A DNA stretch of 64,000 nt from Adiantum capillus-veneris (GCA_014529385.2 CM043971.1:87126840-87190839); one strand, 5' to 3'; numbered from the stretch's first letter, positions 31,182-41,853 are shown. Notes: generated by a model from the letters alone, not told the origin. Numbers and translations are program-made.

Positions 31182-31777
31182 GGGTTCGGGGTTCGCTTTG
31201 CTCCCGTCACTAGCACCGGTGTAATATCCTCATTCATTTCAGCTTGTGAAATTTTTACAAGAGGCACACTCTCTTTTACCTTTCTCCTAGTGCTAACTGC
31301 CTTTGTTAAATCCCTCCTAACTTGTGGGCATAATGCAAGAAATTGAGTCCATGAGATATCACGACCCTTACCTCTCATGTCTTCCAAAAAGTTTTATGGA
31401 GCCATACCATATCCAAGAGGGAAGTCTTGGAGGTTGATACGACGTCGAGTCCTCTTGGTTTCCTTGGTCTCCTTTGCCTTCTTTTCTCGTCCATGATCAC
31501 TTTGTGACGTGACTCCTTCTTTCTCCTTCCCTTTTCCACGGCCACGCTTAATGCCATTTGCTTCCATGTCAACCTCTTTTGAATTTGTCACCTCTACCAC
31601 ATGCACATTTGGGTCTGGCAAAGGTGGAACTCCTTCCATTCCTTGTGGAGGTGGTCTTGCTCCATTTGGCCTTTGTAGAAGCCGTGGTTGCTGACCATTT
31701 CCTTCACCTGCATTCATCACTGGGTAATTCAAGTTAGGTCTCCCTGGCTCCCCACGGGGCCAAGGACACTTATACAT
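31182..31777 (-). pseudogene. Gypsy-C Gag C-terminal and linker
   Basis: Frame reads YKCPWPRGEPGRP (the end of the zinc knuckle), Pro/Gln-rich linker, a very basic GRGKGKEKEG...RTRRRINLQDFP patch, a TAA at 31394-31396, then NFLEDMRGKGRDISWTQFLALCPQVRRDL, typical of the pre-protease region. All parts share one frame with the gag start at 32542. The coding strand is cut by E at 31182. Confidence 0.82.
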
Positions 31778-32542
31778 CCCATGTCCAGACTCTCAGCAAT
31801 TCCAACATTGTAAGACTCTCCTAGGTCATGGATCTCGCTCTTCAGACTTCCTTGCTTGTCCTTTTGGACCTACACCTTGTGCAAGGTGAATTGACAGGCT
31901 ACTTAAAGATTCATTTAGCTTCTCGATTACTTCAGTTTTTGCCTCAGTAAGCTCCCTAGATGTCGATGCTTGTGACTTACCTTTGGGTCTAAGACCTTCT
32001 ATTGGAACCTCTCCCCTTAGGCACTTGAGTTTCCTATACTTCTTGGAAGCTCTAATTTCAGCTGCATCATAGGTGGTAGGTGCATCCGCCTCCACCTTTA
32101 CCTTAAGATCAGGAAAGAGTCCAGCTATGAATCTCTCCTTATTTAGAAATTCTGCACCATCACTAGGGTTAGCAACATTTCGTATCCATAGAGCCCAAAG
32201 ACGTAGAAACTCTTGCTTGTACAAGTAGTAGTCATCTAAATCTTTTTGCTTATGAGAAACAATGTCTTGCCATAGTTTTTGAGTGTTTTGGGGATCAAAG
32301 AAGTATCTCTTGAAATGATTCAAAACTTCTGTGTAATTCCCCTTAACTTCCTCAGGCAAAGATTCAAACCAAGTGCTAGCATCTTTCCTAAGGACCACCT
32401 CAAACATTTCTATGCGCTCTTGATCAGTTACTATCCTCTTGATACGGCAAGACATCTTGAAATTTGCTAAAAATAATTCTGCATCCTCTCCAAGCTCTCC
32501 AAAGAAAAGAGGGTATCCGGACATTTGACGTTGGCTTTCCAT
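31778..32542 (-). pseudogene. Gypsy-C Gag capsid region and zinc knuckle
   Basis: Start at 32542 (MESQRQMSGYPLFFGELGEDAELFLANF). The capsid-type Retrotrans_gag signature is present: DASTWFESLPEEVKGNYTEVLNHFKRYF, DDYYLYKQEFLRLW and FIAGLFPDLKVKV. The frame meets TGA at 31826-31828 and again at 31793-31795. The latter falls inside the zinc knuckle, which would read CWNC, stop, ESGHGMYKC (CX2CX4HX4C). Both stops are explained by CGA decay. Apart from stops the frame is unbroken. Confidence 0.87.
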
Positions 32543-32591
32543 TATTATGAAAGATTACAACACGAGTTGCAACAAGGGATACAATAGAAAT

Positions 32592-33049
32592 TTAGAACCA
32601 CTCGCCTGCAAATGAAGAAGTAAGAAAGTACCTCTCTAGGTTTTCTTCTTCAGCTATCCAAGCTTCAATGAGGTCTCGATTTGTTTGATCAAAATAAAAG
32701 GGTAGACTATTTATGAGCTCTAAGAAGGGTTGAAATTCTTCAAAGCTAAGGCGATATACAGAAATCTCTAAAACTTCATTTTCTGGATCTAGAAGAGCAA
32801 CCACATCCCATGTAATGAATTGCACTCGCTCTACAATTCCCAATGCAAAAGCGGTTTGTATAAAACTAGATCTTCATGCTCATCGAAGGCTGTGAGAAAG
32901 TAGCAATTGACTAGGAGCTCATGTCCTTCGAGTTCCACATAGTCGGAATGAGGCAACCTTCTCACAATTTCATAAAGAACATCCTCCTCAAGTCCAATCA
33001 AGCTTGCAAGATTTAAAGACTCCACTTGTGCTACAAAACTCCTGGACAA
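32592..33049 (-). pseudogene. Gypsy-C extra ORF, repeat unit 2 (F-box-like, frameshifted)
   Basis: Second copy of a unit also seen at 33087-33890. It reads LASLIGLEEDVLYEIVRRLPHSDYVELEGHELLVNCYF (resembling an F-box helix set), then after a frameshift near 32845-32860 a TAFALGIVERVQF segment, then VYRLSFEEFQPFLELINSLPFYFDQTNRDLIEAW. The last stretch is closely like HRLTFGEFFPHLRLINSLPFTFNKGDRELFRAC in unit 1. An F-box would recruit a substrate to an SCF ubiquitin ligase, but this is only a resemblance. Tat/Ogre elements are known to have an ORF of unknown function at this place. Confidence 0.6.
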
Positions 33050-33086
33050 AAACTCCTTAGGATTATGGTTAAATCATTCATAAGCA

Positions 33087-33890
33087 TCAAGAGATTTGCA
33101 ATGTCTCTATGAACAAAGTGTCATAGAAAGTAGAGAAGGATGAGAATTTATACAAATTTGGAATCTTCTCTATGCTCTCTTTATTAAGACAAGCCCTAAA
33201 TAGCTCCCTATCTCCTTTGTTGAAAGTGAAAGGAAGACTATTAATAAGACGCAAATGAGGGAAAAATTCACCAAATGTGAGTCTATGAAGCATGAACTCT
33301 GGCTGCAAGTTTCCTGAAGAGTCTTCCTCAATGGTGAAATGCACTCGCCAAACACCAAATTTCACTCTATTTACCAATCTTAGGACACACACTATTTGGA
33401 TGAATGTGCGGTCTTCCTTAGTGCCCAACAGCAAAAGGAAAATGGAATCCACACGCAGGACCTTTCGTCTTAGCTTCACCACCCTCTTGTTATGAGGGAG
33501 ACACTTTACTACCAGCTCCTGCAACTCAATCGGTAATAGAGCTAGATCTCTAAGGATTGAATTTTCATTGCACACACACTCCTTGTTAGGAAAAATGATC
33601 GTTTTTTTTGTTTTTGTAACAAACGTGGACAAAGAAAAAGCCAACATACACACTATTTTGTTTGGTTGCACTTCATTTAAAAATAAAATGAACACATGTA
33701 CATCAAAAGAAGTGTGGTAGTTGATGACAGATAGAATGACAGGTTGTGGAGATGCAAGAATTTTCGATGTTCTTTCAGCCCCAAACATAAACACCATACA
33801 CTGTTGAAAATGTATCTTTCTACTGAGTGCAATATTTATCATAATATGTGGTGTGAAGTAAAAAGGAAAAATTTCTGGGCCATTATCCAT
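33087..33890 (-). CDS. Gypsy-C extra ORF, repeat unit 1 (267 codons, F-box-like)
   Basis: An open frame upstream of gag and inside the element. The N-terminal 70 residues (LSRKIHFQQCMVFMFGAERT...SFDVHVFILF) match an open segment in the Gypsy-A LTR (16721-16939). From about residue 110 comes LRDLALLPIELQELVVKCLPHNKRVVKLRRKVLRVDSIFLLLL, resembling an F-box, then DRTFIQIVCVLRLVNRVKF, then HRLTFGEFFPHLRLINSLPFTF. The same order recurs in unit 2, so the region is an internal tandem duplication. No enzyme motif. A protein of unknown function is the safe reading; the F-box idea needs a profile search. Confidence 0.6.
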   Translation of the reverse strand: MDNGPEIFPFYFTPHIMINIALSRKIHFQQCMVFMFGAERTSKILASPQPVILSVINYHTSFDVHVFILFLNEVQPNKIVCMLAFSLSTFVTKTKKTIIFPNKECVCNENSILRDLALLPIELQELVVKCLPHNKRVVKLRRKVLRVDSIFLLLLGTKEDRTFIQIVCVLRLVNRVKFGVWRVHFTIEEDSSGNLQPEFMLHRLTFGEFFPHLRLINSLPFTFNKGDRELFRACLNKESIEKIPNLYKFSSFSTFYDTLFIETLQIS

Positions 33891-34180
33891 GCTCTATACA
33901 TAACTTAATGCCTAAAATAGAACAACGATATATACATCGACACTAAGATTGTACCTAATGAGAAGCAAAATAAAAGGATTTACCCAAGCATTTATTTCGG
34001 CTAACCTAAGAGAACTAAAATTCTACGAATTACGCGTTGAAATTGCAACTTAGTACTAACAATTATGTGTACCTTTTGCCTTGCAATCAGAATGAAAGGA
34101 TCATAGAAATTCTTGTGATTCATGCAAACTACTTGACTATTCTAAAGATTGATCCTACACAAAACATACACAAGTTGGTT
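33891..34180. other. Leader of Gypsy-C between primer site and extra ORF
   Basis: 290 bp of AT-rich sequence with no coding signal; it fits an untranslated leader. Confidence 0.6.
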
Positions 34181-34197
34181 CCTCCATGGGGGCACCA
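34181..34197 (-). other. Primer-binding site of Gypsy-C
   Basis: The minus strand reads TGGTGCCCCCATGGAGG, three bases inside the 5' LTR end. It differs by one base from that of element B over the shared 16. Confidence 0.82.
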
Positions 34198-34200
34198 ATT

Positions 34201-36758
34201 TGAGGCAATCCAGGGTGGGCAACAACAAGAGTGGCCTCTAAGCACTCTTCTAGGCTCCCATGCTGCTCAATTGGGTTGGGATTTTTTTTTTTTTTAAAAA
34301 CACACTCCCTTACCCTACACAAATTTGGGGCACCACCTAGTTTTGGATGTGAACTAGGACGTGTAGAGAGAGAGAGAGTGTGTGCTCGGGCTTCTTTGAA
34401 ATGTATTGGCAACGATCAAGGAAACACAATTTTACATGTAAGAAAGAGAAAGAAGGGGGAGAGGGTGCTGGTTGCATTAATACCGTCTTACAAATCTGTC
34501 ATGACCAATCAAAGTGAGATTAGTATTTGTTCAACATAGCTTGAGTAAATTACACCACAACACATCACAAGAGAAGCCACCACAATCACTGTCTTAAGGC
34601 CAGGGGAGTCCTCTCCATCCTGTCGCCCTCTTACAGTATGTGGGATTTATGGCTAAATTGATGACACACCCAGAGACAAGCTATCAAGAACTTTAAAAAA
34701 AAACACCAAGACACTTACACATCATTGTTGTCCATTACTTCACGTTGGAAGAGAGACAAAGTATCCAAGCTTAGTCCAAATCCACCCTCCTTGATTCAGC
34801 AAATGTTGGGCTTACACTAGTAGGAGAAATGATAGATTTCCTACTCTCAATTGAATGACAACTCTCTCTCTTACAATGGCATAGAAATCCCTTGCTAATC
34901 ACCCCTACTACAACACATGCACATGCATAAGACAATGAGCTTCCACTCAAGAGCTCCTTCTAGAGAGGTTGAGCTTGGCTTCTCAAGCTATAGCATAGTG
35001 CTCTTGCTTATGGCTCCCCCCCTTTTGTGCTAGCTACACCCTCCTTTTATAGCAATTTTGAGGGCTAGGGTTACTCCTTTAACCTTGGTTGGAATATATT
35101 TTCAGCACTTATCTATTTTCTTTTGCTTGGAATTATCAAGAAGTTGTTGTGGATAGATGAAGAAGAGAGAGAGGAGAGAAGTGGAGGTGATAGGACTTTT
35201 CATAGTAGGTTAGTATTAGTAAATTAGTAGAGTTAGTATTTTTATTGATTTACAAATGGAATTGGATATTTACAATGGGAGCATCCAAGTAGGATACAAA
35301 TAAGGAAGAAAAAACTCTTAATAGGTAAGAAAATATGGATTTCTTACAATGTTGATGCTCCAAGTGTCTTGAGTAGGGTCAATTTTGACGCTTGTTGACG
35401 GTCCACTAGCTTTGATGGTACGTTTTTCTCCACTCTTGACCTTCTTTGGGAGCCAAGGTAAGTGAACATGAGAAATCAATCACCATGATGCTGTCTTTCA
35501 AGAGAAGAGGCTGAATTTTGTGGTTTTTTTTATAGATATGGGTAATATGGATGAGGAAAAATGAGACTAGGTGGTCAATTTTAGAATGAAAGTGTGTATA
35601 GGAGACATGAGTTCACCATGGTTTCTCTTATTCTTCAAGGTTGACAAGAAGGTGAGTAGGGTGCACAGAGGTGGGGATGATGAGTGGAGAAGTGTGTGTG
35701 AAAGAGAAAAATGATAAAGTGGAAGAGGGAGTGTGGTTGTATAGCATGGGCAAACTGGAGTCCACCAATAAAATCATAGCTCACAGCTCGTAGCTCAAAC
35801 AAATATGAAAAAATTTGAGATAAAAGCTCAGCTCACTATCTACAACTTTTGTTTGTATCACCTTTTCAAATTCGGAGAGTAAGTGATCTTTAAAAATTCA
35901 GCAAAACCGACTGTTTTTTTCCATTGCACAAAGTCCTTGTGAGGTTCTTCTTTGGATGATGCTTTTGAATACCTCCAAGAGTGAGCCCCCCATAGTGCAT
36001 GCATGCATGCCACATACCCTTCACCTTATTTGGTAGGTCTATAATTGAAGATATTGTTGAGATAATGATATAAGTGAATAGTACCACTAAGAAAATCAAA
36101 TATTGAGGGGTCTTAAAAAAATATGTACATGTCAAATATAAATAATATAAGTGGAAAAAATATAAAGGGTTCAAAATAAATCTCTCTCATTATAAGTCTA
36201 CCATAAAAAGATGAATATTTTTTGTGGTCTAATTTATGAGAGTAATAGAGAATAGATGTAGAAAGGAAAAAATCACAATAGTCAAAAAATATACACATAA
36301 ATAGAACTAGTTTTTTTGGATTTTTGTTGGGATGGAGTTACACCAAAAATAAGAGAAGCTTGCATGAAATTAGTTTTATATGGAATAAAGAGTATGCAAA
36401 ATGGTAAGAAAAAATATGGCAATGGTGAGTCAATGTACATAGCATAAATAACACACCATAGGTAGAAATATTTAAATAAATACCAAAATAATTATGAAAA
36501 ATCTTTTTATTTAGGTCCTATATACAATGAAATATTTACACACAAATGGGCCATAATATACTTATATTTTTTTATTTTTTGGCTCAACTAACCCAGTGAC
36601 TAGCTAATTGAGGGTTTTTAAGAAGATATGGGAAAAGTCCCCTAACTCACACACACCTATATACAGTGAAAGGGTGAGGGTAACCACAGTTTTTGAGTGA
36701 TTTGCTAGGGTGAGGTAACTCGCTATGGAAATTACAGAGAGCCGAAAAACGGCTATCA
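34201..36758 (-). repeat. 5' LTR of Gypsy-C (2558 bp)
   Basis: Starts TGAGGCAATCC and ends CGGCTATCA, followed by the target duplication. It matches 23260-25636 but retains the segment 36369-36586 missing there. The TATA site is near 35043-35050 and the conserved U3 block at about 35748-35950. Confidence 0.93.
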
Positions 36759-36762
36759 CCAT
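36759..36762. other. Target site duplication of Gypsy-C, right copy (CCAT)
   Basis: Matches 23256-23259. Confidence 0.8.
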
Positions 36763-37290
36763 ATGCGTTCTTGTTATCAAAAACGGAAAGATAGAAAGAC
36801 GTTCTTGAGGTCTATATGCGTTTTTAAGGAAAAAATACAAACGAACCTTAGAAACCGATTTCTCTATCGTCGTTTGTGCTAACAAGAACGCATATGGCTT
36901 GTCCAAACCATCAATAGGAAAATGGGAAATCCATATGCAAAGTAGCAAACAAATATGGCAAGCTGTGTACAGAACAGAAGAAAACATTATAGGTGCACAA
37001 GTCTTTTCTAAAGTCCGTTTGCGTTTTTATTGATTAAAATGCAAATGGACTTCAAAAATGGCTAGTGCACTTGTCTTAACCATCCATAGGTTCAAATGTT
37101 CTTGAAGTCCTTGAAGTCCGTACGCATATTGTATAGAAAAATAGAAATGGACTTCAAAAATGGCTTGCTCATTTGTTGTTTCTGCTAACAAGAACGCATA
37201 TGGATATCCCAAAACATCAATAGGCAAATGGGCAAGCCATAGTCAAAGTAGCAAGCAAATATGGCAAGCCGTGTGCAATCTATACGCATT
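36763..37290. repeat. Hairpin-repeat domain right of Gypsy-C
   Basis: A run of imperfect inverted repeats. The clearest is about 36992-37074: arms GTGCACAAGTC...GTCCGTTTGCGTTTTT and its complement with a 7-base loop and about seven mismatches in 36. Another is near 37102-37156 (TTGAAGTCCGTACGCATATT with its partner). A weaker one is near 36808-36860. Segments of the GTCCAAACCATCAATAGG...AAAGTAGCAA type recur at 36886-36960 and 37200-37262. No coding capacity. Confidence 0.75.
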
Positions 37291-37294
37291 CTTA

Positions 37295-38335
37295 GGGTTA
37301 GCGGCTCAGGATTAGGCAGCAAATAGTAGAAAAAACGCAAATGGACTTTGAAAATAACTTGTGTACTTCAAAAATGCAAACACACTTTGATAAACGAAGT
37401 AAATAATACAATCAGACTTCAATAAAACACATAGACTTCAAAAAACATAATATATAGTCATTGACCAATAAAGACGAGATTATTACCATGTAATCCTAAT
37501 CTCCGTGCACTTCTAGATTGAGGTGTGCGGGGATCGAGCATGGCTAGAGAATGTGAAGTTATTAGAGATAGCGGAAAATAGTAGGAAAAACGTAAACGGA
37601 CTTCGAAAATGACTTGTGTACTTCGAAAACGCAAACAGACTTTTATAAACAAAGTAAAATAGCGCAATCAGACTTCAATGACGCACACAGACTTCAAAAA
37701 TACTAATATATAGTCATTGACCAATAAAGGCGAGATTATTATCCTGTGGTCCTAATCTCTGTGCACCTCTAAACCAAGGTGTGCGGGGATCGGCCATGGC
37801 TAGAGAATTTGAGGTTGTTAGAGCTAGCGGAAAATAGTATAAAAAACGCAAACGGACTTCGAAATGACTTACTTCAAAAATGCAAATGAACTTTTATAAA
37901 CGAAGTAAAATAGCGAAATTCAACTTCAATAGCGCACACAAACTTCAAAAGTCCTAATATGTAGTCATTGACCAATAAAGACGAGATTATTACCCTGTGG
38001 TCCTAATTTTCGTGCACCTCTAGATCGAGGTGTGCGGGGATCGGGCATGGCTAGAGAATGTGAGGTTGTTAGAGCTAGCAACAAATAGTAGAAAATTTAC
38101 AAACACACTTCGGAAATGACTTGTGTACTCTTCAAAAACACAGACGGACTTTGATAAACGAAGTAAAATAAGGCAATTAGACTTCAATAGCTCACACAGA
38201 CATCAAAACTCCTAATATATAATCATTAACCAATAAAGACGATTATTACCCTGTGGTCCTAATCTCCCTATACCTCTAGAGACTGAGGTGTGCGAGGATC
38301 GGGCATGGCTAGAGAATGTGAGGTTGTCATGTAAT
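37295..38335. repeat. Satellite array, about 250-bp units
   Basis: Four units. The landmark GGATCG(G/A)(G/C)CATGGCTAGAGAAT recurs at about 37530, 37787, 38037 and 38296, giving periods of about 250-259 bp. Each unit also has AAAACGCAAACGGACTTC, ATAAACGAAGTAAAATA and CTAATATATAGTCATTGACCAATAAAG. The AACGCAAACGGACTTC word is also one arm of the adjacent hairpins, so the satellite and the hairpin domain are related. Confidence 0.88.
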
Positions 38336-38639
38336 GTCATGTAGTTGGTAGTGTATAATTATAACAAGAGTGGTTTAATTATTTGTTGCATCATTGGTAG
38401 ATAAAGTAAGGACGATACGATGGCGTATCCTTCTGCACATTGCAAGCATCAGATCTTTTAAAAACAAAAAATATGCGACCAGCAATAACGGTCTCTTTCC
38501 CATAGAGCAACTACAAGACCTGTGTTATTGATCTCATGGTCCGGAGACATTAGATCAACCTCCGCAAGTAGATATTGCACCAACTTCATCCTAGAGAGGA
38601 CGATTTAGAAACGAACAGCCATCGACTAAGTCCACCCAA
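38336..38639. other. Unassigned spacer between satellite and CACTA element
   Basis: About 300 bp with no ORF. It may hold the left end of the CACTA element, but I found no CACTA terminus. Confidence 0.5.
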
Positions 38640-38699
38640 CCAATACCTTATGTGGCATTTGAAGAAGTAGAAATGGAGTAGATGTTAGACACATTCTTT

Positions 38700-40290
38700 G
38701 ACATGGATCCCATCATTGAAAACATAGAAGACGACAACATTCAAGGCAATACCGCAAATCAATCTCAGTCATTCCGTCCATATCAATGACATGATAGTAA
38801 CGACAAAGAGGGCGAGATGATGCAAACTCTTGCACGTATGCCGCTTTACAATGGTGAAAAAATATCAGTTCTCCATACGTCTTTGGCAATGCTTAATTTG
38901 TAGTTTGTCTATAGGTGTTCTGACACCTCTATCACAGAGCTTTTCAGGTAAATACATTGTATCCTATGCGTGCCAAAGTGCAAATTACAGTTTAATAATT
39001 TGATCAAAGGGTTGACTTGTTCATGTCACGACAGGTTGCTCAATGAGAAAATCTTACCAGAAGGCAATCACATGCCCCCTATTCGTCTAGCCGCTAAAAA
39101 TCTTCTTACTAATTTGGGCTTGGATTTTCACAAATTAAATACATGCATGCCCTAATGATTGTATACTTTTTCGTAATGAGTATACAAATTTGGAACAGTG
39201 TCCCAATTGTGAATCAAACAGGTATAGAGAGGACACACAAGGAAAATTTATCCCTACAAAGGTCCTTCGATACTTTCCTATCATTCCAAGATTAAAGAGC
39301 ATGTTCAGGTGCAAGTCTATAGTCGCTTTGATGACATGGCACTCAAATACTAGATCGACAGATGATGTGATGTGGGTACCTGCCGACTCTTGTGTATGGA
39401 AGAACATGGAGGAAAGTTAGCCTACATTTAAGAATGAGCCTCGGTGTATCATCTTTGGTCTGGCAATGGACAGAGTAAACCCATTTGGATTATAGAGTTC
39501 ATCATGGAGCACGTGGCCTATTTGCTTGGTTAATTTTAATCTTCCACCATGGCTAGCTATCAAGAAGGGCCATCTGTTGTTGTCACTGATCGCCCCAGGA
39601 AAGTACAAAGCAAAGAACATGGACGTCTATCTGGCACCACTTATAGAAGAGCTCCAAATCTTGTGGATAGGGATCAATGTGGTTGATATGTCCCAACCAA
39701 ATGAATGACGAGATGTACATGTGCAAGGAATTCTCATGTGGACCATGCACGATGAGTGTTCAGGTAAGTGCCTTTGAAACCCTCACATACATGTTATTCC
39801 TGTCTATGCCAATGCTTTTATATTTTAATTTTATGAATTTGTAGGCTGAGTTACTCGAGCAATCATGCATGTCCGAAATGTGGTCCTCCACTTGGCTTCC
39901 GTCGCTCTGATCATTTGAGTAAGACATTTTACAAGGAGCATGGTAGATTTCTGCCTAAAGGACATGAGCTACGTGGACCAAACATATGCAAACATGACAT
40001 GCATCCAGTGAAAGCAAGCGACTGGAAAAACATGTGGTTGGAGAGGGAAGATTTCATGACACCTGGAATGAAAATAATTTCCTTTTGCCATGAACTCCCA
40101 TACTGGAGTGACCTACTGATTAATCATCTGCTTGACCCAATGCACATCTCCAAGAATATGGGGAAGATCATATGGAGAACCATCACTGGGAAAAGGGAGA
40201 GCAAGGCCATGGGTTTTGAGTCATGTAGAAGAGCAACAAGTGAAGAAGACTATATCTTCGTTCAAGACTCTCACTAGGTGCATGCGATGT
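38700..40290 (+). pseudogene. CACTA TNP2-like transposase, degenerate, with an intron
   Basis: Broken over several frames. In order: ARMPLYNGEKISVLHTSLAMLNL (near 38830-38900), LLNEKILPEGNHMPPIRLAAKNLLTNLGLDFHKLNTCMP (38970-39155), after a one-base shift NDCILFRNEYTNLEQCPNCESNRY (the conserved CPNDC...CPxC site), VLRYFPIIPRLKSMFR, then NFNLPPWLAIKKGHLLLSLIAPGKYKAKNMDVYLAPLIEEL (39526-39700), the strongest TNP2 signature. After an intron at about 39764-39844 comes NHACPKCG and LPKGHELRGPNICKHDMHPVKASDW...LPYWSDLLINHLLDPMHISKNM. The DDE residues could not be assigned with confidence. Clearly a pseudogene. Confidence 0.85.
39764..39844 (+). other. Predicted intron in the TNP2-like pseudogene
   Basis: Donor CAG|GTAAGT and acceptor TTTGTAG|GC with a T-rich tract bound 81 bp. 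Transposase coding sequence flanks both ends. Confidence 0.6.
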
Positions 40291-40393
40291 TTGAAAAAGG
40301 CTTTTACGAGAGATGACAATCTTAGTGGTCTTAAGTCCCACGATTGGCACACATGTTTACAGTTTATCTTACCAATTTCCATAAAAGGATTGT

Positions 40394-41070
40394 TTGACAG
40401 ATGACATTAGAAGAACAATCTATAAAATTAGTGAGTTGGTACGGTCAAAAGAGATAAGAGAAGACAGCATTGATGCAGTGCGCTTAAATGCTATTGAAGC
40501 AGTGTCTATGGTGGAGAAGTACTTTCCAATAAACATTATTACCATTCAAATGCATGTACTTGTGTATGTGGTCGATGAAGTTGCAGTTGTTGGGGTAGTC
40601 CATAGCACGTGGATGTTCTTATTGGAGAGATTTATGAATACTTTAAAGGGGTTCGTTCGTCAAAGGGCTCATCCCAAGGGTAGTATGGCCGAAGGATGTC
40701 TTGTATAAGAGTCTCTTGTCCTCATCAATGAATTTTTGGGCTCAATTGATCCAGAGATGCCCCGAATGTGGACTACAGAGGTCAACATCAAGGTGACAGG
40801 GGATGAGCCACACGGACAAGGCATCATTAGGAAGATGGACATCACAATGCAAGAAAAGGTTATGAGATTTTGTCTTCTCAACTCAGACATCATGCAAAAG
40901 TGGCTAGAGAGGTATGAAGAGAAAAAGCAACAACATTTGATAGATCGTTTGCAATTCAAGTACAATCATCGCAAAACTTTCCTTTTCCAAATTATCTACA
41001 GAAATTTCTTGACTTTCCATAGATGCGACAATCTCAGAGGCAAAGAGGAATGGAGTGTTGATCATTGAAG
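40394..41070 (+). pseudogene. CACTA transposase C-terminal DUF4218-like region
   Basis: The frame at 40394-40708 reads VSMVEKYFPINIITIQMHVLVYVVDEVAVVGVVHSTWMFLLERFMNTLKGFVRQRAHPKGSMAEGCLV. It matches the usual DUF4218 pattern (HL...GPV..RWMY..ER....LK..VRN.A.PEGSIAEGY). The reading is then continued in another frame at 40736-41068 (MDITMQEKVMRFCLLNSD...WLERYEEKKQ). A shift near 40710 breaks it. Confidence 0.82.
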
Positions 41071-41189
41071 AGGAAGAGGAGGTGTCAAGGGGTTGCGATT
41101 AGTATGTAAATTATCACAACTTCCTTTTCAAGCTCTACATGCATGATCACATTACTTTAATAACTTTAAGTTTGTTTCAATTTTGTGGC

Positions 41190-41630
41190 TACAGTATCAG
41201 AAATATGGAGCTCTGTGGTCGCACGGGAAATACTTTAGAGTGCAACGAATAGACGAACAAAGGGTCACCTTTGACAGTGGTGTTAGGGCAATCTTCGTCC
41301 CAAGAAAGTAGGAGTAGTGTCAGGGATGAGAACATAGAGACTAACCAGCTTGAATACTTTGGCTATATCCAAGACTTCTTGAAGATTAGCTTTAGAAAGT
41401 TTGATATTTTTATCTTTGATGTCAAGTGGTTCAAAGTTATTACTAGAGGCCCTAATGACATTGTACGCAAAGACAAGAGGGGGGATGATTCAAGTGAACT
41501 CTAGGCGGGTGTGGACAGATGCGCGGGATACATTCGTACTTCCACAGCATTGTGAACAAGTTGTGTTCACACTCGATCCACTATGGCAAGAAAATGATGG
41601 GAAAGATATGTCCAAACCGCGCTGACTCTA
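41190..41630 (+). pseudogene. CACTA transposase C-terminal DUF4216-like region
   Basis: Three short frames: KYFRVQRIDEQRVTFDSGVRAIF; then NQLEYFGYIQDFLKISFRKFDIFIFDVKWFKV (the typical YYG.L..I.EL.Y......LF.C.W.D pattern); then DTFVLPQHCEQVVFTLDPL (PF.LASQA.QVFYV.DP). Two frameshifts. Confidence 0.82.
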
Positions 41631-41661
41631 TGTTGTTCAAGTTGCTCCACGGAGCAATCAA

Positions 41662-41853
41662 GTGTGTGAAGGATTTAAAGTTGAGGTGGAAGAGCTTTAT
41701 GAACAAAGTGCAGGGCCGACGGATGATATAAGTTTGGATTTTGAGCTGGAGGTCAGGGGTGAGCATATACCTGAACCTAAAGATGAGATTTCAAATATTG
41801 AAGTTGATGCGGAGAGCGACGAAGAAGTGGAGTTTGATGATGAAGATGCATAA
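41662..41853 (+). pseudogene. CACTA transposase acidic C-terminal tail
   Basis: 63 open codons ending in a Glu/Asp-rich stretch (DEEVEFDDEDA), as often seen at the end of CACTA transposases. Assigned by place and composition only. Confidence 0.5.

Larger units (their letters stand above)
23260..36758 (-). mobile_element. Gypsy-C: Tat-like Ty3/gypsy retrotransposon with extra ORF upstream of gag
   Basis: LTRs at 23260-25636 and 34201-36758, polypurine tract, primer site and CCAT duplications define the whole element. Order on the minus strand: extra ORF region (32592-33890), gag, protease, RT, gypsy-type RNase H, second RNase H, integrase. The second RNase H and the ORF before gag are known features of the plant Tat lineage, which includes Ogre-like elements. 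A plus-strand solo LTR (E) lies inside gag-pro. The element has several stops and a few frameshifts, but a 761-codon RH-RH-IN frame survives. Confidence 0.93.

Noticed and set aside
31169-31200. Reading of the E-C junction as the start of a gag ORF end
   Set aside because: The last residues of that ORF come from the E solo LTR; the element frame really continues at 29668.
38936-38995. Second possible intron (CAG|GTAAATAC...TTACAG) in the TNP2-like pseudogene
   Set aside because: It would be only about 45 bp, too short for a usual plant intron; the region is simply frame-broken.
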